DNA of 64,000 bases from contig JAPLKS010000004.1 of NCBI GenBank assembly GCA_026387915.1, positions 1 through 64,000 on the forward strand, in the 5' to 3' direction. Every line of letters begins with the position of its first letter. Within the stretch, counting starts at the first letter, position 1. Of the stretch, positions 52,968 to 61,439 are shown piece after piece. Origin of the DNA: Gemmatimonadota bacterium. GTDB taxonomy: Bacteria; Gemmatimonadota; Gemmatimonadetes; Gemmatimonadales; Gemmatimonadaceae. The notes beneath the pieces are model-generated. The model had not been told where the DNA came from and made no database searches. It saw nothing but the letters and a program-made list of their open reading frames with translations. A program made the translations under genes and the position numbers.

Positions 52968-53648
52968 CTACCGGGGTCCTTCTTCGCGCACCGCCACAAA
53001 CTTGTTGGACGGTATTGAGACCTTGAGTAACCGGCCTTGCAGGTCGACCCAGATGTCCCGAATTGAGTCATCGGACGCCCCCCGTACCCGGAAATGGCGT
53101 GCCTCAAACTCACGAACGTCGATGGTCAGCCGTTCCGGCCCCACGAGTTCTACTCGCAGGGTGTCCACTGCGCCGCGACGTGGGGCGAGCACCGGAACAC
53201 GGCTGCCCGCGCCTCGTCGTACGACAAACCAAAGGTGATGGATCACCCCGTCTTCGGCCGCCACCGTACCGGCTGGGAGTCGATACTCCCGGGCCGACTC
53301 CCCGTCGTCCCGCTGGGACCGCGACGAATAGCGGTTGCCGGCGCTCTGGCCCGCATAGGACTCGGTGACCACACGATCCTCGCGCACCTCGACCTGATAC
53401 CGCACGGGAAAGCCCGCGGTGTCGGCGTTGAGCCCTGGTGCCACGCGATGGGTCCCTGTGACGACGGTGCCCTGGGCCACAAACATCCGCCCCGCCGCGC
53501 CTGGAGCGCTCCGAATGGAGAAGTCCTCGCGGCCAACGCGCTCGCCATTACGGACGAGGGCAAAGCTGCCTTCGTCCACCGTCACCACCTGGGCCCCAGC
53601 GGCAGGGGCAAGGCAGGCGCAAAGCAAGATGATTGCAATCCGACGCAT
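52968..53648 (-). CDS. secreted protein of unknown function
   Basis: 226 residues from ATG 53648. Signal peptide RRIAIILLCACLAPAAGAQ, then beta-rich sequence (VDEGSFALVRNGERVGREDFSIRSAPG..., VRYQVEVREDRVVTESYAGQSAGNRYSSRSQRD) ending in LTIDVREFEARHFRVRG...DIWVDLQGRLLKVSIP, which resembles DUF6134- or lipid-binding-type beta proteins, without certainty. The ATG is preceded by TATCTT and 6 bases. Divergent from the histidine kinase. Confidence 0.7.
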   Translation of the reverse strand: MRRIAIILLCACLAPAAGAQVVTVDEGSFALVRNGERVGREDFSIRSAPGAAGRMFVAQGTVVTGTHRVAPGLNADTAGFPVRYQVEVREDRVVTESYAGQSAGNRYSSRSQRDDGESAREYRLPAGTVAAEDGVIHHLWFVVRRGAGSRVPVLAPRRGAVDTLRVELVGPERLTIDVREFEARHFRVRGASDDSIRDIWVDLQGRLLKVSIPSNKFVAVREEGPR

Positions 53649-53654
53649 CGATGA

Positions 53655-53695
53655 AAGATAGCCAAGGCGCGGCGCGCGCGAGCCTGCGGTATAAT
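53655..53695. promoter_or_regulatory. back-to-back promoters for two leaderless genes
   Basis: Minus strand TATCTT (53660-53655) lies 6 bases before ATG 53648; plus strand TATAAT (53690-53695) lies 6 bases before GTG 53702. Only 53 bases separate the two start codons, so the two polymerase sites overlap and should compete. No clear -35 on either strand. Confidence 0.5.
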
Positions 53696-53701
53696 GAGTC
53701 C

Positions 53702-56700
53702 GTGAATACGCGCCGCGCGTTCTGGTGGGGGGTGTCGGCCACGGTTGCCGTGCTGGCAGGCGCGGCGTGGTTGCGCACGCCGTCCACGCTGGCGCTTGGC
53801 GTGTCATTTGTGGCTGCGGTCTCCGCGGTGGTGGCGGTCTCTCGCCTCCCGCGGAGCTGGCCCCGCGTGGGGCTGGTTACGGCGCTCGCCGTCTTTTTGG
53901 TGATTGCGGGGGTAGCGGAGCGGGACCGTTTGGCGCGGTCAGCAGGCGCACTGGATGCGGCGGGGACGCGAATCGCGGTCGAGCATAAAGCCACGACCGA
54001 TCTCGTAGCAGCGTTGGAGCGGGAGACGAGTGAGCTGCAGCGCTTGGCGAACGCCGCGCTCGACGCTCCGCCGCGTGCGGCCGCAGCGTTTGGCTTTCTC
54101 GACGAGTTGCGAGGCGACTCGCCAACTCGCGCGGTCGTGCTGGTGCGCGCCGTCGGCCCGGGGATCGCCACCCCAGTGGCGTGGTCGGGACGGATGATGG
54201 TGCCGCTCGACTCGTTGGCCGGGCCAGTGGGGGTGGTGGGCACGCCCTTTTACCTCGCCATTTACGCGATTGCCGGACGCGGGAACGAACGGGCGATTGC
54301 GGCCACACTCGTCCACGCCGAAAAACCCGCCGATGAACTCGCGCCAACACTCGACCGTGCGATGGCCCAGACGCACGAGATTGACGGCTATGCGTATCGC
54401 GATCCGGCGTCGTCGCCGGCGGATACGTTTGCGATTCTCAATGCGGGCGGTGTCCCGCTGCTGGGCGTGCACGGCGTGGCGCCCTCGGTCGAGGTGCTGA
54501 GCGCGCGCGTGGTGGAGCGCGCACGCGTCCGCGGGGGGCTCGCGCTCGCGATTGCCCTTGGGTTTCTGCTTTCGGCCTCTTGGCGCGCCACGCGTGACGT
54601 ACGGTTGCGCCTCGGCGCGCTGGGTGTGGCGTTGGCGTGTGTCGCCATTGTGCCGCTCACGTCGTTCTCCAACGTGTCGGTGCTTTTCGATCCGGCCGCA
54701 TACTACGTCCCAGACGGTGGCCCGTTCACGGCCAGCATTGCCGCCCTCGCGCTGACCAGCACGATTCTTCTGACGGCGCTGTTGGCCACGTTGCGCGCCC
54801 GAGTGGGTCGTCGCTCGCGGGCACAGGCATTAGTGGCGGTGGTACTTGTCGCGGGAATCGGTCCGTTCATTTTGCGCGACCTCGCGCGTGGAATGCAGGT
54901 GCCGCAGAACGGTGCGAATCTGGCGTTGTGGCTCGGGTGGGAAGCGGTGCTCTTTCTCGCGGCCGTGTCGGTGATGATCGCCGGCATTACGGCGGGGCGT
55001 GCCGCGCTCGGTGATCGTCGTGGCGCGCCGCCCTGGGTCGCGGTGCTGATTGCGTCGGTGTCGGCGCTGTTGGCGCCCCTCCTCATTGACGCTCCTGGAG
55101 GGTTTCCTCCTTGGTACCCGCTGCTCTGGGTGCTGGGGATTGGCGTCCTCGCATTCTCGCGTCGCACGCGCGGCGCCATGCTCGCGACCGCCTTCATTGC
55201 CGCCTGTGGCGCCGTGACGCTCACGTGGGGGCAGTCCGTGCGTGCGCGGGTGTTGCTGGCGGAACGCGATGTTGGTGCACTGCAGGTGGTGGACAGCGCC
55301 GCTGCCAACTTGCTCAAGGGCTTTACCGCGCAACTCGATCCCGCGCGAGCGGCGCAGAGTCGCGTGGAACTGCTGGCCCAGTACGCTGCGTCGTATCTCT
55401 CGGCGGGCGACTATCCCGTGGAGGTGACCACGTGGGACGCGCGCGGCGTTCGCATGGCAGATCTGCGGGTCTCCATGGGGACATCGGAGCCCGCGGGGCT
55501 CGACATCTTTGCGCGCGAGGCGCGCGGCGCGGCGCAGCCGATCATGCGAGCGTCGCCAGCAGGAGCGTCGGTGAATCTCGTGCTGTCGGCACCGCACAGC
55601 GACGGTTCGGTCACCACCGTCGTGGTGGGCCCGCGCTCGCGGCTGCTGCCGCACGATCCGTTTGGCGCCCTCGTGGGCGTGGGCGAACCGACGACCACCG
55701 AGCCGCCCTATTCACTTTCCCTGAGTGAAACGAACCCGACGAGCTACATTAGTCTGGGGGAGAAATGGACGCGTCGCGGCAGTGAAATGCACGGCGACTG
55801 GTTCGTCCCCGTGACGGGTGGGCGCATTGCCCGCGTGCATGCGCGGGTCGAAATGCGTGGGTACGAAGTGTTGGTCACGCGCGGATCGCTGCTCGTCTGC
55901 TTCAACCTGCTGCTCCTCGGCGCCCTGTGGGTGCTGTTGATTCTTGCCGACGGCGCACTCGGTCGTTGGGTGCGCATCAACCGGCGACATTGGCTCCGCA
56001 GTTACCGCGCGCAACTGACGGTGGTGCTCTTCGCGTTCTTTGTGCTGCCCGCGACCGCGTTTGTGGCGTGGAGTTATGGTCGTCTACGTACCGACGATCA
56101 GCAGTCGCGCGATTTGCTCGTGCGTGAAACGCTCCGTGGTGTGGCCGCTGCCACCGGTGATACCACCACACTGACCGGACTCGCGGTTCGATTTGAGACG
56201 CCGCTCTTTTTGTTCGCCAACGGCGTGATGGTTGGCACGAGCGATCCGGTGCTCGCCGCGCTGTCGCCGGCGGGGCGGTTGTTGCCGGCGGATGCGGCGC
56301 GTGCCCTCGCGGAAGGCGATGAATCGGCGGTCAGCACGGAAGTGGATGTCGGATTGTCGCCCGTGCGCTTTGGCTTCCGCGCAGCGCCAGACGCCGCCGT
56401 GCGTTTGGTACTCGGGGCGCCGGCTCGTACCGACGATTTGGCGCTGGACCGCCGTCGGCGCGACCTCGGCATCTACCTTTTGTTTGCCATGCTGCTCGGC
56501 GCGGTTGCGGCGCTCTGGCTGTCGGGGCGCGCCGCGCGTCAGTTCTCGCGTCCCATCGGTGCGTTACAACGGGGCGCACTCGCGCTGGCCGCCGGGGAAC
56601 GCGAACCGATGCTCGAGGGCGACCCCCCCGCCGAGTTCGCGCCGGTGTTTAGTGCATTCCGGCGCATGGCGCACGATCTCGAAGCTGGGCGCGCGCAAGA

Positions 56701-57391
56701 AGCCAAGGCGCAGCGCGTGCTCGCGTGGGGCGAGATGGCGAGGCAAGTCGCGCACGAAATCAAGAATCCGCTCACGCCCATGCGGCTTGGTGTGCAGCAT
56801 CTGTTGCGCGCGCGTCACGAGCCTCGCGTGAACTTCGACGAGGTGCTCGAGCAGAACGTCGCGCGCCTGCTGAGCGAAATCGACCGGCTCGACGAAATCG
56901 CCCGCGCCTTCAGTCAGTATGGCACCGTGCCGAGCGAGGCGGCTGCGTCGGTGCCCGTGGATGTGGCCCTTTCCGCGCACGACGTGGTAGAGCTCGAGAA
57001 GCTCGGCGCGGGCGCGGTGACGTGGACACTCGACGGAGCCGAGAGCCCCGTCTTTGCGCTCGCGCGACCGACGGAACTGCGCGAAGTGTTGCTCAACTTG
57101 CTGGAAAACGCTCGACTCGCTGACGCGCAGCAGGTGCGCGTGATGGTGGAGGGCGGCAATGCTGGCCGTCCGGTCTTGATTCGCGTGGTGGATAACGGCG
57201 GCGGCATTCCGGCCGATGTGCTGCCGCGCGTGTTCGAGCCGCACTTTTCCACCCGCACCAGCGGCAGTGGGCTTGGCCTCGCCATTAGCCGTCGGCTCAT
57301 TGAGGGATGGGGCGGCACCATCACCCTGAGCAGTGAACTTGGCACCGGCACGACGGTTCGCATCACACTAGTATCCGCCGCGCCGGTCTGA
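53702..57391 (+). CDS. NtrY-like membrane sensor histidine kinase
   Basis: 1229 residues from GTG 53702, chosen because TATAAT lies 6 bases upstream and a membrane helix follows immediately. About nine membrane segments in the first 520 residues flank periplasmic loops; a large sensor region ends at another helix near residue 780, and a further helix with a HAMP-like segment (SGRAARQFSRPIGALQRGALALAAGE) lies near 935. The H-box is VAHEIKNPLTPMRLGVQHLL (His about 1018), N-box LLNLLENARLADA, then DNGGGIPADVLPRVFEPHFSTRTSGSGLGLAISRRLIEGWGGTI. The HEIKNPLTPM form is typical of NtrY, partner of sigma-54 activators. No response regulator is encoded beside it. Confidence 0.92.
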   Translation: MNTRRAFWWGVSATVAVLAGAAWLRTPSTLALGVSFVAAVSAVVAVSRLPRSWPRVGLVTALAVFLVIAGVAERDRLARSAGALDAAGTRIAVEHKATTDLVAALERETSELQRLANAALDAPPRAAAAFGFLDELRGDSPTRAVVLVRAVGPGIATPVAWSGRMMVPLDSLAGPVGVVGTPFYLAIYAIAGRGNERAIAATLVHAEKPADELAPTLDRAMAQTHEIDGYAYRDPASSPADTFAILNAGGVPLLGVHGVAPSVEVLSARVVERARVRGGLALAIALGFLLSASWRATRDVRLRLGALGVALACVAIVPLTSFSNVSVLFDPAAYYVPDGGPFTASIAALALTSTILLTALLATLRARVGRRSRAQALVAVVLVAGIGPFILRDLARGMQVPQNGANLALWLGWEAVLFLAAVSVMIAGITAGRAALGDRRGAPPWVAVLIASVSALLAPLLIDAPGGFPPWYPLLWVLGIGVLAFSRRTRGAMLATAFIAACGAVTLTWGQSVRARVLLAERDVGALQVVDSAAANLLKGFTAQLDPARAAQSRVELLAQYAASYLSAGDYPVEVTTWDARGVRMADLRVSMGTSEPAGLDIFAREARGAAQPIMRASPAGASVNLVLSAPHSDGSVTTVVVGPRSRLLPHDPFGALVGVGEPTTTEPPYSLSLSETNPTSYISLGEKWTRRGSEMHGDWFVPVTGGRIARVHARVEMRGYEVLVTRGSLLVCFNLLLLGALWVLLILADGALGRWVRINRRHWLRSYRAQLTVVLFAFFVLPATAFVAWSYGRLRTDDQQSRDLLVRETLRGVAAATGDTTTLTGLAVRFETPLFLFANGVMVGTSDPVLAALSPAGRLLPADAARALAEGDESAVSTEVDVGLSPVRFGFRAAPDAAVRLVLGAPARTDDLALDRRRRDLGIYLLFAMLLGAVAALWLSGRAARQFSRPIGALQRGALALAAGEREPMLEGDPPAEFAPVFSAFRRMAHDLEAGRAQEAKAQRVLAWGEMARQVAHEIKNPLTPMRLGVQHLLRARHEPRVNFDEVLEQNVARLLSEIDRLDEIARAFSQYGTVPSEAAASVPVDVALSAHDVVELEKLGAGAVTWTLDGAESPVFALARPTELREVLLNLLENARLADAQQVRVMVEGGNAGRPVLIRVVDNGGGIPADVLPRVFEPHFSTRTSGSGLGLAISRRLIEGWGGTITLSSELGTGTTVRITLVSAAPV

Positions 57392-57406
57392 CAGATTTCA
57401 CGCGTG

Positions 57407-59179
57407 ATGAGCAGCGCTGAACCCGCGCACGGCACGCGCACGACGGGCGTTCCCCCGCATCTGGAGTTGTGGCAGCTCCCGCCCGGTTGGCGATGGGGCG
57501 CAGGCGGCTACTACGCCAACGCCCGGCATGCGCAGGAGATCGTCGACTCGCTCGGACGTTCGCTCGCGCTCATTACCGCGCCAGATCCGGCCCATGAGCC
57601 GTGGTTGTTTGCCGAGGCGCGCGCGCTCGGACACCACAATCATCCGGCGGTGCCCACCACCTATCACTACTGGCAGCAGCATCAAGGGAGCCGTCGTGGC
57701 CCCGGATATTTGCGCCGCTGGGTGACAGGCGAAACGGTCGGCACCCGCATTCTCCGCCTCGGCACCGAGACCGTGCAGTACATGTTGCGCGTGTTGCGCG
57801 CGTCGGGTTCGGCGGTCGCGTACTTGCACGACGCCGGCCAGACGCATGGCGCGATTGGGCCGGATTCGTTGTACGTCACGCCCACCGGGCGCGTCTGGAT
57901 GCTGGGTTGGCAGTGGGCGTTGCCGGCTGGAGAAATTCCGCCGGGCGCGCAGCCGGCCGCCGTGTCCACGCCGCAACCCAGTGAGTGGGGGATGGGCGAG
58001 TGGAAGCCGACGCCGGAATCCGATCAGTGGCAACTCGCCGCGAGCTGCTTCTTTATTCTGACCGGTGAACTGCCGCCGCGCACCGAGATTCCTCCGGTGC
58101 GCTGGGTGTGCCCGGATTGCCCGAGCAATGTGGCGGAACTGCTGGACCGCGCGCTCGCGGTGAACCCCGCCGATCGTTTTTACTCTGTGGCATCGTTGCT
58201 GCGCGCGGTAGAGAAAATGTCCGGCAGCGGAACGCCCGGCTTGGGTGGTGTCGAAATTGCTTCGGGCGAGTTCCGCGCCGTCAGCGAAGAAGATCGTTTG
58301 CGCTGGGCCACGGGTGACGACTACGAAGTGCTCTCCTCGCTCGGCGCTGGTACGTTCGGGTCGGTGTGGCGGGTGCGCGACCTCACGCTCCAGCGCGAAG
58401 TGGCGCTCAAGATGTTGCACCCCACGGTCGCGCGCAGTGACGAGGCCGTGGCGCGCTTTCGCCGCGAAGCACAGATGGCGGCGCGCCTGCAGCACCCGGC
58501 AATCGTCCCCGTGTACGACTGGGACCAGAAGGGCGACGTGCACTGGTATTCGATGGAGCTGCAGGACGAAGGCTCCGTGGCCGACCTCGTGCGCCGACTC
58601 GGCGCGCGGCCACTCGCGGAAGTGGCGCCACATGTGAGTCATGTGCTCGACGGCCTCAAGGTCGCGCATGAAGCCGGAATTCTGCACCGCGACTTGAAGC
58701 CCGAAAATATTCTGATCGATCGCTATCACGAGTGGCGCATTGCCGACTTCGGCATTGCCAACGCAATGGGCGAAGAGTGGGCCGGTTCAAGCGGCACGCC
58801 GGCCTTCGCACCACCGGAACAGCTGCTCGGCGAGCAACAGGGTGTGGGGGCCGATCTGTTTGCGGTGGCCGCGATTGTCTACTTCGCGCTGGCTGGGCGC
58901 GCGCCGTTTGGTGGGCCGGATGGCCGCGCGATTCTGGCGCAGCAACTCGCGGGCACGCTCGACATCACACCGTTCCACCCCGCCATCGGCGCGTGGCTCG
59001 CGCGCGGGCTCTCGGCCGATCCCGATGCGCGCTTCGCGGACGCCGCCGATATGCAGGCGCAATGGCAACGCGTGTCGCTCGACGTCTTGCATGACGCATC
59101 GCAAGTGCCGTTCGGCACGCGTGTGACGCGCGCCTTCCAGACTTTAATGGGGCGCGGCGGTCAGCCGGACGACGACTAG
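57407..59179 (+). CDS. Ser/Thr protein kinase with an N-terminal pseudokinase domain
   Basis: 590 residues from ATG 57407 (GTG 57404 possible). The C-terminal half is an active-looking kinase: GAGTFGSVWRV, Lys about 335 in EVALKMLH, HRDLKPEN (about 427-434), DFG (about 447) and the APE-like FAPPEQ. The first ~270 residues repeat the fold in degenerate form: HGAIGPDSLYV where HRDLKPEN should be, LGW in place of DFG, and no glycine loop. This half is probably a regulatory pseudokinase. The gene follows the histidine kinase after 15 bases, suggesting a shared signalling role. Confidence 0.9.
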   Translation: MSSAEPAHGTRTTGVPPHLELWQLPPGWRWGAGGYYANARHAQEIVDSLGRSLALITAPDPAHEPWLFAEARALGHHNHPAVPTTYHYWQQHQGSRRGPGYLRRWVTGETVGTRILRLGTETVQYMLRVLRASGSAVAYLHDAGQTHGAIGPDSLYVTPTGRVWMLGWQWALPAGEIPPGAQPAAVSTPQPSEWGMGEWKPTPESDQWQLAASCFFILTGELPPRTEIPPVRWVCPDCPSNVAELLDRALAVNPADRFYSVASLLRAVEKMSGSGTPGLGGVEIASGEFRAVSEEDRLRWATGDDYEVLSSLGAGTFGSVWRVRDLTLQREVALKMLHPTVARSDEAVARFRREAQMAARLQHPAIVPVYDWDQKGDVHWYSMELQDEGSVADLVRRLGARPLAEVAPHVSHVLDGLKVAHEAGILHRDLKPENILIDRYHEWRIADFGIANAMGEEWAGSSGTPAFAPPEQLLGEQQGVGADLFAVAAIVYFALAGRAPFGGPDGRAILAQQLAGTLDITPFHPAIGAWLARGLSADPDARFADAADMQAQWQRVSLDVLHDASQVPFGTRVTRAFQTLMGRGGQPDDD

Positions 59180-59237
59180 CGTCTATCGGCTCGAACATGG
59201 GAGCGGCTCGAACAGGTGAGCTGCGACACACGGCGCA

Positions 59238-59265
59238 CCGTTCGCCGTTCGCCGTTCGCCGTTCA
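59238..59265 (+). repeat. heptad repeat at the end of the aldehyde dehydrogenase gene
   Basis: CCGTTCG three times, then CCGTTCA, with 7-base spacing. In the reverse direction it reads ACGGCGA units, like the repeats at 4424-4458 and 32264-32291. It overlaps the last codons of the minus-strand dehydrogenase gene. Confidence 0.7.
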
Positions 59266-60636
59266 CCCTTTGGCTGAGCCGCGCACGGTCTTGATGTTCA
59301 CAAACTCGCGCAGGCCGAGCACCCCTACTTCGCGCCCGTAGCCGCTCGCCTTTACACCACCGAACGGAAAGCGCGGATCGCTCGCCACGATCGAGTTGAT
59401 GAACACCATGCCGGCGTCTATCTCGTTGGACGCCCGTTCGGCGAGTGCCGCGCTCGTGGTCCACACGCTGGCGCCGAGCCCGAAGCGCGTGGCGTTGGCC
59501 CGCGCGATGGCGTCGTCCACATTGCGCGCCCGCACGATCGGCGCGACGGGCCCAAAGATTTCCTCCGTGAGTGCCGGGGAATCGTCGGGGACGCGGATGA
59601 GTACGGTCGGCGCATAAAACCATCCCGCGCCCTCCGGCGTGTGGCCGCCGCACGCGAGGTGCGCGCCGCCCGCTACCGCGCGCGCGACTTGGTCGGCCAC
59701 CTCATGGCGAATCTGTTCCGTGGCCAGTGGGCCCACGTCGGTGGTGGGCAGCATGGGGTCACCCACGCGGAGGGCACGCACGCCCTCAACCATGCGGCGT
59801 TCGAACTCATCGGCCACGGCGTCCACGACAATGAACCGTTTGGCCGCGATGCAACTCTGGCCGTTGTTGATCATGCGCGAGCGAATCGCCGCGGCAACGG
59901 CGGCCGGCAGGTCCGCGTCGGCCAGGACCACGCACGGATCGCTCCCGCCGAGTTCGAGCACAATTTTCTTGAGCGCACGGCCGGCGTGCGCGGCCACATC
60001 GCGACCCGCAGCCTCACTCCCGGTGATCGTGACGCACGCTACGCGCGCATCAGCGATCAACGCGGCGACGCGCGCGGATTCCACGAGGAGCGTTTGAAAC
60101 ACGCCCGTTGGTGCGCCAGCTTCCGCAAAGATCGCGTCAAGTGCCAGCGCGCACTGGGGCACGTTCGACGCGTGCTTGAGGAGCACCACATTGCCGGCCG
60201 CGAGGGCCGGCGCAGCGGCGCGCACCACTTGCCAGAACGGAAAATTCCACGGCATCACGGCGAGTAGCACGCCGAGTGGGTCGTAGTGGAGTGTGGCGCT
60301 CGCACCGTCGAGCGACTGCGTTTCAGGAGCGATCATCGCCGGCGCATGCGTGGCGTAGTGGCGGCATGCGGCGGCGCACTTGGCGACTTCGTCGCGAGCG
60401 GACTGCACCGTTTTGCCCATCTCGAGTGTGGCGAGCGCGGCCAGGGCTTCGCGGTCGCGGTCGAGTAACTCGGCGAGGCGCGTGAGCACGGCCGTGCGGC
60501 GCGCCACGGGCTCGCGGCGCCAACTGGCGGCTGCGGCGTATGCGGTGTCGAGCGCGCGGTTGACATCGGCCGGCGAGTGCGCGGCGAACTCACGCACGAG
60601 CGCGCCCGTGTTGGGGTTCACGGTGGAAATAGTCAT
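59263..60636 (-). CDS. NAD(P)-dependent aldehyde dehydrogenase, succinate-semialdehyde dehydrogenase-like
   Basis: 457 residues. ALDH motifs: MPWNFPFWQ, LKHASNVP, ITGSEAAGR, LELGGSDPCVVLADADL (general-base Glu), NNGQSCIAAKRFIV (nucleophile Cys) and EEIFGPVAPI. The short length and the FPFGGVKASGYGRE ending fit the succinate-semialdehyde (Sad/GabD) subgroup. No GABA genes are adjacent, so the substrate is uncertain. The ATG has TAGAAT exactly 6 bases upstream and no Shine-Dalgarno. Confidence 0.92.
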   Translation of the reverse strand: MTISTVNPNTGALVREFAAHSPADVNRALDTAYAAAASWRREPVARRTAVLTRLAELLDRDREALAALATLEMGKTVQSARDEVAKCAAACRHYATHAPAMIAPETQSLDGASATLHYDPLGVLLAVMPWNFPFWQVVRAAAPALAAGNVVLLKHASNVPQCALALDAIFAEAGAPTGVFQTLLVESARVAALIADARVACVTITGSEAAGRDVAAHAGRALKKIVLELGGSDPCVVLADADLPAAVAAAIRSRMINNGQSCIAAKRFIVVDAVADEFERRMVEGVRALRVGDPMLPTTDVGPLATEQIRHEVADQVARAVAGGAHLACGGHTPEGAGWFYAPTVLIRVPDDSPALTEEIFGPVAPIVRARNVDDAIARANATRFGLGASVWTTSAALAERASNEIDAGMVFINSIVASDPRFPFGGVKASGYGREVGVLGLREFVNIKTVRGSAKG

Positions 60637-60642
60637 ACGCGT

Positions 60643-60648
60643 ATTCTA
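60643..60648 (-). promoter_or_regulatory. -10 element (TAGAAT) placed for a leaderless mRNA
   Basis: On the minus strand TAGAAT, 6 bases, ATG 60636 of the aldehyde dehydrogenase. The 9-base repeat array begins 36 bases further upstream, where -35 and activator contacts would be. Confidence 0.45.
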
Positions 60649-60683
60649 GTGAAACGCAGGCCCGCGTGACTCAGCGGGCGGGA

Positions 60684-60752
60684 GGTGCGTGCGGTGCGTG
60701 CGGTGCGTGCGGTGCGTGCGGTGCGTGCGGTGCGTGCGGTGCGTGCGGTGCG
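60684..60752. repeat. 9-bp tandem repeat, seven to eight units, upstream of the aldehyde dehydrogenase
   Basis: Unit GGTGCGTGC, seven exact copies at 60684-60746 and a partial eighth. Non-coding, between two minus-strand genes. Copy-number change here would alter promoter distance and could affect the dehydrogenase. Confidence 0.88.
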
Positions 60753-60777
60753 CGAGGCACCGGAGCCAGCGAACCAA

Positions 60778-61317
60778 CTACGCGATCGTCTTGGCGAAGC
60801 AGCGCTTGGGGACAATGGCGACGCCGCCGGCCACGAGGCTCTCGTAGCGCGCGAGCTTTTCGGGGTAGTCGGCGAGTGCCACCACCGCGTAGCCCATTGA
60901 GCTGAAAAAGCGTTCCGCGAGACTCATGGCAAAGACCTGCTCAAAGCCGCGCTGACGTGCGATCTGTTCCGCGGCGGCCACCACCTGCGTTCCGAGGCCA
61001 AAGCCCTGGAAGCCGCGATCGACCGCCACCGACGCCACCTCGGCGATCGAGGGCGAATATTCGTCGAGCGAGGCGCAGGCGAGCACGCGTCCACCGGCAT
61101 CGACGGCGACTACATAGTTGTCGAGCGCGAGGGCCACCTGCTCGGTGGTGCGGGGGAGCAGGAGCTTGTCGGCGGCAAAGCCATTCACCAATGCCGCCAG
61201 CTGCAGCACGTCCACGAGCTGCGCGCGCCGTACGACGGGCGCGAGCTCGGTCACGAGCGCGGGGCGAGCCCGAAACGTCGTGGGCTCGGCGGTAGCAGTT
61301 GATGCCGAATTATGCAT
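60778..61317 (-). CDS. ArgA-like GNAT acetyltransferase
   Basis: 179 residues. RRAQLVDVLQLAALVNGFAADKLLLPRTTEQVALALDNYVVAVDAGGRVLACASLDEYSPSIAEVASVAVDRGFQGFGLGTQVVAAAEQIARQRGFEQVFAMSLAERFFSSMGY closely follows the short N-acetylglutamate-synthase-type GNATs (acetyl-CoA loop QGFGLG). The probable reaction is acetyl-CoA plus glutamate to N-acetylglutamate, the first step of arginine synthesis, but substrate specificity cannot be proven from sequence. The start codon lies within a 21-base palindrome, so repression at initiation is likely. Confidence 0.82.
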   Translation of the reverse strand: MHNSASTATAEPTTFRARPALVTELAPVVRRAQLVDVLQLAALVNGFAADKLLLPRTTEQVALALDNYVVAVDAGGRVLACASLDEYSPSIAEVASVAVDRGFQGFGLGTQVVAAAEQIARQRGFEQVFAMSLAERFFSSMGYAVVALADYPEKLARYESLVAGGVAIVPKRCFAKTIA

Positions 61318-61330
61318 AGCTAATGCATAA
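61310..61330. promoter_or_regulatory. palindromic operator over the start codon of the ArgA-like gene
   Basis: Arms TTATGCAT (61310-61317) and ATGCATAA (61323-61330), spacer AGCTA; the minus-strand ATG (61317-61315) is in the first arm. On the minus strand, TTGCGC (61352-61347), 17 bases and TATGCA (61329-61324) form a possible promoter with 6 bases to the ATG. TGCAT/ATGCA resembles arginine-repressor half-sites, although the spacer is one base longer than the E. coli ARG box. Confidence 0.55.
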
Positions 61331-61439
61331 GTTCTCAGCCGTTTGAGCGCAAGTGGTGCGGTAGAAGGCAGCTAGCTGCATGAATAACCGAATCTGGCTG
61401 CTTATCGGTTCGTCGATTCGGGGACCGTCGCGAGCCTGT

